From: [Eubacterium] saphenum
GTDB taxonomy: Bacteria; Bacillota; Clostridia; Oscillospirales; Ruminococcaceae
Assembly (NCBI GenBank): GCA_004555635.1
Contig: SFHN01000102.1
Span: 1-5,375 of the forward strand
Direction of reading: 5' to 3'
Length of the DNA: 5,375 nt
Below are positions 1 to 5,375 of this stretch, piece by piece. The notes below the pieces were generated by a model that was not told the DNA's origin, searched no databases, and saw only the letters and a list, made by a program, of their open reading frames with translations. Numbering within the stretch: position 1 is the first letter of the stretch; each line of letters starts with the position of its first letter. Made by a program: the position numbers and the translations under genes.

Positions 1-278
1 CTGCTTTTGAATATCTTAATTCCATGGGCGTGCAGCAGCTTTATTTTAAATACTGCTCTACATTTGATTCGACGAGGCAGGGAAACATTGGCCCTGTACT
101 GGATGCTGCGCTTGAAAAGTTTGGCCTTGAATATACGCTCCTGTGTCCTGCGCTTCCGGTCAACGGGCGAACGGTTAAGGACGGAAAGCTTTTTGTCAAC
201 GGGATACCGCTGCATGAAACTCATATGAAGGATCACCCGCTCAACCCCATGTGGGATTGCGATATTTCGGTTTTGATG
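1..278 (+). pseudogene. Four-carbon acid sugar kinase (DUF1537/OtnK-like), N-terminal fragment, cut at both ends
   Basis: The frame starting at base 3 reads as the N-terminal nucleotide/sugar-binding domain of the DUF1537 family, kinases that phosphorylate four-carbon acid sugars such as erythronate or threonate in catabolic pathways. The diagnostic blocks are FKYCSTFDST (bases 48-77), then QGNIGPV, CPALPVNGRTV, the glycine/valine turn of KLFVNGIPLHE, and finally HPLNPMWD (bases 234-257). These fall in the family's order and spacing. The frame has no visible start because it enters from the window edge; the ATG at 24 is internal to conserved sequence. Family resemblance ends at about base 276 (residues DISVLM). 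Beyond that the frame only reads leuA out of phase until a stop at 498-500, so the C-terminal kinase domain is absent. Third-position GC (about 52% by hand count) is lower than in the neighbouring leuA. Family assignment is confident from motifs recalled; the exact substrate is unknown. Confidence 0.8.
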
Positions 279-1537
279 CGCAGCGCGAGCAGGTGTTCAG
301 AAAGAGCAAGGAGGAGATTATCGAGATTGCGACGACAGGCGCAAAGCTGCTCAACGAGTACAAGGAAAAGACCGAGGGCAACTTCCGCTTTGAGTATTCT
401 CCCGAGAGCTTTACAGGAACCGAGCCGGAGTTTGCTGCGGAAATCTGCAACGCGGTTATCGACATCTGGAAGCCCACTCCCGACAACAAGGTTATCATAA
501 ACCTGCCCGTTACCGTTGAGGAATCTATGTCCCACGTTTACGCGCAGCAGATTGAGTATATGTGCAAGGTTCTGCACAACCGCGACTGCCTCGAAATCTC
601 GCTCCACCCGCACAACGACCGCGGCTGCGCGGTTGCGGACACCGAGCTTGGACTGCTTGCCGGCGCGGACAGAGTTGAGGGCACGCTGTTCGGAAACGGC
701 GAGCGCACAGGCAACGTTGATATCGTAACGCTCGCGATGAATATGTACTCTCACGGCGTTGAGCCGAACCTCGATTTCTCGAACCTGCCCGAGCTGGTTT
801 CGCTTTACGAAAGGCTGACGCGTATGCACGTCTACGAACGTATGCCGTACAGCGGACAGCTTGTGTTCGCGGCGTTCAGCGGTTCGCATCAGGACGCTAT
901 CGCAAAGGGTATGAAGTGGCGCGAGGAAAAGGACCCCGCTCACTGGAACGTTCCGTATATCCCGATAGACCCGCACGATGTCGGCAGAGAGTACGAGGGC
1001 GATGTTATCCGCATAAACTCGCAGTCGGGCAAGGGCGGAATCGGCTATCTTATGGAGCAGACCTACGGCATTTCCATGCCGCCGAAGATGCGCGAGCACT
1101 TCGGCTATATGGTAAAGGGCGTTTCCGACAGGGCGCACAAGGAGCTTATGCCGAATGAGATTTACTCCATTTTCGAGGAGAACTATCTGAACCTCAAGAC
1201 AAAGCTGGAGCTGAAAGAAGCGCACTACGCTCAGGGTCCGCTGATTTCCGCAGAGGTTACGCTGAAGATTAACGGCGAAACGAAGAAGTGCAGCGGCAAG
1301 GGCAACGGACGTCTTGATGCGGTTTCAAACGCAATCAAGAACGCGCTCGGCATCGAGTATCACATCGAAACGTTCACCGAAAACGCGCTCGAGCAGACCT
1401 CGAAGTCAAAGGCGGCTTCCTACATCGGAATCACCTCTGCGAACGGCATTAGCTGGGGCGCGGGCATTGATACGGATATCATTACCGCGTCGCTCTACGC
1501 GCTTGTGTCCGCTATCAACAACTCGGGGCTTATCTGA
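251..1537 (+). pseudogene. leuA: 2-isopropylmalate synthase (type 2 LeuA), N-terminally truncated
   Basis: LeuA condenses acetyl-CoA with 2-ketoisovalerate, the first committed step of leucine biosynthesis in the cytoplasm. Homology runs from AQREQVF (base 278) to the stop at 1535-1537, about 419 residues where the type-2 family has about 550. Visible are the EYSPESFTGTE block, the metal-binding HPHNDRG motif (about bases 608-628), the GNGERTGN substrate loop (about 692-715), the internal SGSHQDAI block, and a complete C-terminal LeuA dimerisation/leucine-feedback domain (from about 1220) with a conserved GKGNGRLDA stretch. Missing are the N-terminal 130-140 residues with the first barrel strands and the DRDG-type catalytic motif, so the product should be inactive. 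The frame is open only after a stop at 215-217. The GTG at 251 is the first possible start but has no well-spaced ribosome binding site and lies in the upstream kinase's sequence. Tandem stops TGA-TAA end the gene. Family identification is very confident; whether the truncation is biological is not. Confidence 0.88.
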
Positions 1538-1552
1538 TAACAGAATATGACG

Positions 1553-1590
1553 AACACCCCGAAAGGCGTGCTGCCTTTCGGGGTGTTTTT
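1553..1590 (+). terminator. Rho-independent terminator of leuA
   Basis: A perfect 15-bp stem (1553-1567 pairing with 1573-1587), GC-rich at its core, closes a 5-base loop (1568-1572). The final T of the stem runs into a T tract ending at 1590. It begins 15 bases after the leuA stop codon, the usual position for an intrinsic terminator of a + strand transcript. Confidence 0.93.
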
Positions 1591-1645
1591 GTGCGACCTT
1601 TCGGAGATTTTGTTGTCTTAATATATAGAACAGGAAAATTATTCC

Positions 1646-1653
1646 GAGGAGGG
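1646..1653 (+). promoter_or_regulatory. Strong Shine-Dalgarno site for the 31-codon ORF
   Basis: GAGGAGGG contains a full AGGAGG core (1647-1652) five bases before the ATG at 1658. It is the best ribosome binding site in the window and the main reason for believing that the tiny downstream frame is translated. Confidence 0.6.
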
Positions 1654-1657
1654 CACT

Positions 1658-1753
1658 ATGAATTTACACGGTTACTCAGTAGTCGATTTTGTCTGTGATT
1701 TGGTCGAGGCGGTAGTTACTATCGTGCTTGACGTGGTTTTAGACAATATTTAG
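1658..1753 (+). CDS. Possible 31-residue acidic amphipathic small protein
   Basis: I do not recognise this protein. It starts MNLHGYSVV and ends DVVLDNI, 31 residues, followed by tandem in-frame stops TAG-TGA. It is dominated by V, L, I and F, has no lysine or arginine, and carries acidic residues at positions 10, 14, 17, 25 and 29. That spacing would line up on one face of a helix, giving an acidic amphipathic helix rather than a classical transmembrane or cationic toxin peptide. A near-ideal Shine-Dalgarno site lies five bases upstream. An AT-rich stretch around 1619-1627 could hold a -10 element, but no convincing -35 is present. It stands alone between the leuA terminator upstream and the hairpin at 1781-1813 downstream, so it would be a monocistronic gene if expressed. 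Support is the ribosome site and isolated placement only; chance is not excluded. Confidence 0.4.
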   Translation: MNLHGYSVVDFVCDLVEAVVTIVLDVVLDNI

Positions 1754-1775
1754 TGAGAAGCGAACGCTCGCTATA

Positions 1776-1813
1776 ACAAAAACTCCCTCTGCACACACGA
1801 TGCAGAGGGAGTT
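1776..1813 (-). terminator. Rho-independent terminator of the gltX / MetRS-like operon
   Basis: A perfect 13-bp stem (1781-1793 pairing with 1801-1813) encloses a 7-base loop. Read on the minus strand it is followed by a T-rich run (TTTTTGTTAT), and it begins 11 bases after the stop codon of the MetRS-like gene. On the plus strand the hairpin is followed only by a weak T run, so it is chiefly a minus-strand terminator, though it could also end transcripts of the 31-codon ORF. Confidence 0.9.
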
Positions 1814-1824
1814 CGTATTTATAA

Positions 1825-3846
1825 TCAGTTTTCTTCCGCCGTTCCAAGCTGACTTTCGTGCTTCGTGAAGAAGTCCACGCGCGGAGCGAGGAACTTCAGC
1901 TTCTTGTCCTCGCCGTTTGTGAAATCGGCAATCGTGTCGAATATCCTGTCCCAGCTCCAGAAGCTCTTGTCAAGACCGAGGTACTCGAGAATCATCTCCG
2001 TGCCCTTCGGCGCCATCGGGTGAAGCAGCACCGCCGCCGTCCTTATCATATGGAACACCTGAACCAGCGCCTTGCGGCGAAGCTCGTTGTCATCTGCCTT
2101 GTCCGCGTCGCCGAGCGCCTTTGCCATATACTTGCTCGCCTTGCGGATATAGCTGTCGAGAACGTAGGTCGCCTGATGGAACTCAAAGCGGTACATATAC
2201 CGCTCGTAATCGAGAATCGCCTTCTTAGCGTCCGCGAGAACCTGCTCGTCAACCTCGCCCACGGGCATCATACCGTCGAAATACTTCTGCGCGGTGTAAA
2301 TGCAAGTGCGAATAATGCGGTTGAACACGTTCGACAGCAGGAAGCCGTCTTTTACAACGGGGTCGGGGTCGTCTGGCTTCGCCAAGGGATTGTACATCTT
2401 CGGCATAAAGCTTACGCTGCGCTGCCCAAGTCCAAGACCTAGGAAGTGCATTCTGAGCTGCTCGGCGGTGTAGTAATCCAGCAAATCCTGTGCCATAGGC
2501 GGCTTAACCGCGCCCGAGCTTGAAGCCTTTTTGTCAAGGAAAAGGATATGGTTGTTCGCGCAGAGGATGGGAAGCTGAAGCTCGCCGTCGGGCGGGTCGA
2601 TTGTGTTTTCGCCCTTGTTCATACCCATAAACATCGCCATTTCAGCGACGCCGTAGAAGTAAATGTTGTCGCTGCCGATGAACTGATACACCTGCGCGTC
2701 CTTGCTGCACCAGAAGTCCTTCCACTCCTCCATGGGTCTGCCCTTGCTTTCGAGAGCAGCCTTTGTGAACGAAATCGGCGCCCACAGCGACTCGGGCCAA
2801 ACCCATACGGTAAGCGGGTCCTCGCCCTCAAGCACGGGAGCCTTTACGCCCCACTCAATGTTTCCCGTAAGGCGGAACGGCACAAGCGTCTTGCCCGTGC
2901 GGTAGCGTATTCCGTTCGCGGAGAGAATTTCGCACGCCGCGTTCATCTCGTCGAGAGTTTTGAACACGATGGTGAACGAGGGCTTTTTCTGCTCCTCAAG
3001 AAACTCGTGCTCGGGAAGCTGCGCTTTTACCGCATTGTAGCTGTCAAGCAGCTCGTTCTTGATGTGGATAAGCGGGTCGGCGAGGAACTCTCCGCAGGTT
3101 TTTGAAACCAGCGGGCGGACGTTCTTCTGCGCAGAAATCTTCTTTACATACTCCTTCAGAAGCCCGTTGTAGCTCGGCAGGTCAAAGTACCAGTTCTCAA
3201 CGTCCTTCATAATAGGCTTTTCGCCCGTGAGCGTGCTCTTGGGGTCGATAAGGCTCTCGGGCATATACTGATGTCCGAGGTCGCACTCGTCGGCGTACGC
3301 CTTTTCGCTGCTACACCCGTCAACGGGGCATTTTCCGATAACCTGTCTGCCGTTAAGGAAGCAGCCCGCCTTTTCGTCGAAGAACTGCTTTGTGCTGATA
3401 CGGCGGAGATGGCCGTTTTCATACTGACTGCGGATAAACCAGTCGGACACCTCATCGTGTATCTCGGCGGTTCTGCCAAGACCTGAAGCGCCGAACATAT
3501 CAAGGCTTATCATATAATTGTCGAGCGTCTTTTTCTGCGCCTCGTGATTTTCGCGGACGAAGTCCTGTATCGTGCCCTTAAAGCCCTGCTCGTCGCAAAG
3601 CTTGCGGTAGCTTTCTGCAATCGGCGAGCCGTAGCAGTCTGTTCCCGACACGAAAATAACGTTATCCTCGCCTATTCTGTCGCGCAGAAATCTCGCGTAA
3701 ACATCGGCGAAAACGAACACGCCGCCGATATGCCCGAAGTGAAGCTTCTTGTTTCCGTAGGGCATACCGCCCGTTACGATAGCGCGCTTCGGAAACTCGG
3801 GGCGCGGTATCTCGTGCTTTACAAACTCGTTGTTGTCTTTGCTCAT
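1825..3846 (-). CDS. Methionyl-tRNA synthetase-like class I tRNA ligase (metG-like, divergent)
   Basis: A 673-residue class I aminoacyl-tRNA synthetase, expected to charge a tRNA (methionine by family) in the cytoplasm using ATP. Order of elements: GMPYGN with HIGH-type HFGH (residues 27-39), GTD (68-70), a MetRS-type zinc knuckle (C173, C178, C188, H192) followed by the LIDPKSTLTG and ENWYFDL blocks (199-223), an extra segment at about 235-320, the IEWGVKAP block (330-337), FIGSDNIYF (389-397), a KMSKS-loop equivalent reading KKASSSG (439-445), and a helical anticodon-binding domain (about 500-625). There is no C-terminal EMAP-type tRNA-binding domain. The start at 3846 is chosen over 3891 because GAAAGGA sits 7 bases upstream and the longer version would overlap gltX. 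The gene lies 31 bp after gltX, suggesting co-transcription. Several residues typical of MetRS differ (see findings), so it may be a paralog; the general class is confident, strict Met specificity is not. Confidence 0.85.
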   Translation of the reverse strand: MSKDNNEFVKHEIPRPEFPKRAIVTGGMPYGNKKLHFGHIGGVFVFADVYARFLRDRIGEDNVIFVSGTDCYGSPIAESYRKLCDEQGFKGTIQDFVRENHEAQKKTLDNYMISLDMFGASGLGRTAEIHDEVSDWFIRSQYENGHLRRISTKQFFDEKAGCFLNGRQVIGKCPVDGCSSEKAYADECDLGHQYMPESLIDPKSTLTGEKPIMKDVENWYFDLPSYNGLLKEYVKKISAQKNVRPLVSKTCGEFLADPLIHIKNELLDSYNAVKAQLPEHEFLEEQKKPSFTIVFKTLDEMNAACEILSANGIRYRTGKTLVPFRLTGNIEWGVKAPVLEGEDPLTVWVWPESLWAPISFTKAALESKGRPMEEWKDFWCSKDAQVYQFIGSDNIYFYGVAEMAMFMGMNKGENTIDPPDGELQLPILCANNHILFLDKKASSSGAVKPPMAQDLLDYYTAEQLRMHFLGLGLGQRSVSFMPKMYNPLAKPDDPDPVVKDGFLLSNVFNRIIRTCIYTAQKYFDGMMPVGEVDEQVLADAKKAILDYERYMYRFEFHQATYVLDSYIRKASKYMAKALGDADKADDNELRRKALVQVFHMIRTAAVLLHPMAPKGTEMILEYLGLDKSFWSWDRIFDTIADFTNGEDKKLKFLAPRVDFFTKHESQLGTAEEN

Positions 3847-3853
3847 TGTCGTA

Positions 3854-3860
3854 TCCTTTC
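3854..3860 (-). promoter_or_regulatory. Shine-Dalgarno site fixing the MetRS-like start
   Basis: On the minus strand GAAAGGA is followed by 7 bases and then the ATG at 3846. It lies in the 31-bp gap after the gltX stop. This favours the start at 3846 over the in-frame ATG at 3891, which would lie inside gltX and add 15 residues, rich in charged residues and serine, that are not typical of the family. Confidence 0.7.
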
Positions 3861-3877
3861 TTTTTTTGGCGCAGCTA

Positions 3878-5326
3878 TCAGAGCTTCGCAAGGCTGTGCT
3901 TAAGCCTTGCTATCGACTCGCCCTTTCCGAGAACCGTCATAAGCTCGGTTGCGCCGCCGGGAGTTACCGACATACCGCTCACCGCGATACGAACCACCCA
4001 CATAACCGCGCCCGCTTTAAGCTCCAGCGTTTCCGCTAAGCCCTTAAGAAGCTCAAACAGCGAATCGTTGTCCCAAGCCGCGGTATTCTCCAGCAGCGGC
4101 ACGGCAGCGTCAAGCACCGTCTTTGCGGTTTCGGCGGTGGTCTTGTTCTTCTTGTTCACATACAACTCGGCGTCAAACTCGGGCAGCCCAAGGACGAACG
4201 CCGCCTTTTCGTTTACCTGCGGGAAAACGTCAATTCTTGACTGAATAAGCGCGCAGAGCTTTTCATTGTCCGCCCATGGTTTAAGTTCCTCGCTGAAATA
4301 GGGCTTCGCTTTCTCCATAAACTTCTCGGGCGAAAGCGCCTTGATGTAGTGACTGTTAAACCACAGCAGCTTGTCGTAGTCGAAAACGGCGGGCGACTTG
4401 CTTATGCCGTCGATAGAGAAAATCTTTTCAAGTTCGGGGAGCGTGAAGAACTCCTCGTTCGTGTCCTTAGGACACCAGCCGAGAAACGCGATGTAGTTTA
4501 TGATTGCCTCGGGGAGATAGCCGTTTTTACAAAGCTCCTCGAACGACACCGCGCCGTGGCGCTTTGAGAGCTTGCTGACGTTGCCCTCCGCGTCCTTGCC
4601 CATAAGCAGCGGCAGGTGGCAGTAAACGGGGCGCTCCCAGCCGAACGCGTCGTAAAGCAGAACGTACTTCGGCGTCGATGTCAGATACTCGCTTCCGCGC
4701 ACAACGTGCGTAACGCCCATAAGGTGGTCGTCCACAATGTGGCAGAAGTTGTAGGTCGGGAAACCGTCAGCCTTCATCAGAATCTGGTCCTGAAGCTCGG
4801 AGTTGTCCATTTCGATATGCCCGAATATTGCGTCCTCGTAGCTTGTTACGCCCTCAAGCGGCATTTTCTGTCGGATTACAAACGGCTTTCCCTCGGCGAG
4901 GTTTCGCTCAACCTCCTCTTTCGGAAGGTTTCGGCAGTGCCTGTCGTAGCCCGCGCTGAACTCGCCGTCGTTCTGAAGGCTTTCAAGGCGCTCCTTTGTG
5001 CAGAAGCAGTAGTATGCCTGTCCCTTTTCGACAAGCTCTTTTGCATACTTCATATAGATATCCTTGCGCTCGCTCTGGATATACGGTCCGTTCTCTCCGC
5101 CGACGCCGGGACCTTCGTCGTAGGTTATCCCCGTGGTTTTCAGCGTGGAGAGGATTACGTCAACCGCGCCCTCGACAAGGCGCTCCTGGTCGGTGTCCTC
5201 TATTCGCAGGATAAACTTGCCGTTGTTGCTCTTTGCAAGCAGGTAGGAATAAAGCGCCGTTCTAAGGTTGCCGATGTGCATAAAGCCTGTCGGCGAGGGC
5301 GCAAATCTGGTTTTTACAACGCTCAT
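3878..5326 (-). CDS. gltX: Glutamyl-tRNA synthetase
   Basis: GltX attaches glutamate to tRNA-Glu in the cytoplasm using ATP. In many Bacillota it also mischarges tRNA-Gln for later amidation by GatCAB, but this sequence alone does not show which type it is. The 482-residue length is normal. Visible elements: FAPSPTGFMHIGN with the HIGH-type motif (residues 8-20), the RIEDTD block (41-46), a zinc-site pattern C107-x-C109, Y127, C131 matching the E. coli-type C-x-C...Y-x3-C, the DGFPTYNFCHIVDDHLMG block (187-204), HVVRGSEYL (207-215), the KMSKS equivalent KLSKR (252-256), the LPEAIINYIAFLGW block (271-284), LLWFNSHYI (320-328), and a helical anticodon-binding domain to the end. The ATG at 5326 has GGAG six bases upstream. 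It is the first gene of an apparent two-gene operon with the MetRS-like gene. Nothing looks broken. Confidence 0.97.
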   Translation of the reverse strand: MSVVKTRFAPSPTGFMHIGNLRTALYSYLLAKSNNGKFILRIEDTDQERLVEGAVDVILSTLKTTGITYDEGPGVGGENGPYIQSERKDIYMKYAKELVEKGQAYYCFCTKERLESLQNDGEFSAGYDRHCRNLPKEEVERNLAEGKPFVIRQKMPLEGVTSYEDAIFGHIEMDNSELQDQILMKADGFPTYNFCHIVDDHLMGVTHVVRGSEYLTSTPKYVLLYDAFGWERPVYCHLPLLMGKDAEGNVSKLSKRHGAVSFEELCKNGYLPEAIINYIAFLGWCPKDTNEEFFTLPELEKIFSIDGISKSPAVFDYDKLLWFNSHYIKALSPEKFMEKAKPYFSEELKPWADNEKLCALIQSRIDVFPQVNEKAAFVLGLPEFDAELYVNKKNKTTAETAKTVLDAAVPLLENTAAWDNDSLFELLKGLAETLELKAGAVMWVVRIAVSGMSVTPGGATELMTVLGKGESIARLKHSLAKL

Positions 5327-5332
5327 AATGTT

Positions 5333-5336
5333 CTCC
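5333..5336 (-). promoter_or_regulatory. Shine-Dalgarno site of gltX
   Basis: On the minus strand GGAG is followed by six bases (AACATT) and the gltX ATG at 5326. A second purine run (AAAAAAGGAA) lies just upstream. The spacing is ideal and supports this start; the next upstream sequence leaves the window after 39 bases. Confidence 0.6.
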
Positions 5337-5375
5337 GTTCCTTTTTTGCAGCCAAAACTGCTATTTTATCGTTAT

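Noticed and set aside
306..318. AAGGAGGAG inside leuA, resembling a Shine-Dalgarno site for re-initiation
   Set aside because: It encodes the conserved KSKEEI segment, and no ATG, GTG or TTG follows in the LeuA frame at proper spacing.
233..1225. 330-residue open frame on the minus strand
   Set aside because: It is exactly antisense to well-conserved LeuA sequence, lacks recognisable motifs, and long antisense frames are expected opposite GC-rich codons.
1599..1627. Possible promoter for the 31-codon ORF (TATATA at 1622-1627)
   Set aside because: No -35-like hexamer at 16-18 bases upstream; AT-rich sequence alone is too weak to annotate.
1759..1772. Short inverted repeat (AGCGA / TCGCT) after the 31-codon ORF
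   Set aside because: Only a 5-bp stem with a 4-base loop and no T tract; expected by chance.
2548..3105. 185-residue plus-strand open frame (and others at 1858-2442, 3544-3903, 3846-4244)
   Set aside because: They lie opposite conserved parts of the MetRS-like and GltX coding sequences and show no family resemblance; shadows of the real genes.
3847..3891. Extended start at 3891 for the MetRS-like gene
   Set aside because: It would overlap gltX by 14 bases and ignores the well-placed Shine-Dalgarno site before 3846.
5363..5368. TAAAAT on the minus strand as a -10 element for gltX
   Set aside because: The matching -35 region would lie beyond the window edge, so it cannot be evaluated.

Overview
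The window is a bacterial chromosomal segment, most likely from a Clostridia/Oscillospiraceae-type member of the Bacillota. I infer this from moderately high GC (about 55% in the main genes), strong purine-rich Shine-Dalgarno sites, compact hairpin-plus-T-run terminators and the style of the housekeeping proteins. The taxonomic call is an inference, not proven.

Layout, left to right. Bases 1 to about 277 encode the N-terminal part of a four-carbon acid sugar kinase (DUF1537/OtnK-like) on the + strand, already open at the window edge. At about 277 this stops abruptly and the sequence becomes the middle of a type-2 2-isopropylmalate synthase (leuA), + strand, in a different reading frame. It runs to a normal stop at 1537 and a strong terminator at 1553-1590. 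LeuA lacks roughly its first 130-140 residues, including the DRDG-type catalytic motif. Third-position GC changes sharply at the same point. The left edge is therefore a gene-gene junction: either a real deletion or recombination scar, or an assembly chimera.

Bases 1591-1824 are a short intergenic pocket holding one possible 31-codon gene with a near-ideal ribosome binding site. It lies between the leuA terminator and the terminator that serves the minus-strand genes.

Bases 1825-5326 carry two aminoacyl-tRNA synthetase genes on the - strand, arranged as an apparent operon. The upstream one is a canonical glutamyl-tRNA synthetase (gltX). After 31 bp comes a MetRS-like class I tRNA ligase. Its overall MetRS architecture is clear, but its KMSKS loop, parts of its methionine pocket and its anticodon-reading segment look altered, and it carries an extra segment of about 50-60 residues. 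Both genes would serve translation; the MetRS-like protein may be a paralog with a specialised role. I saw no tRNA, rRNA, CRISPR array or insertion sequence.
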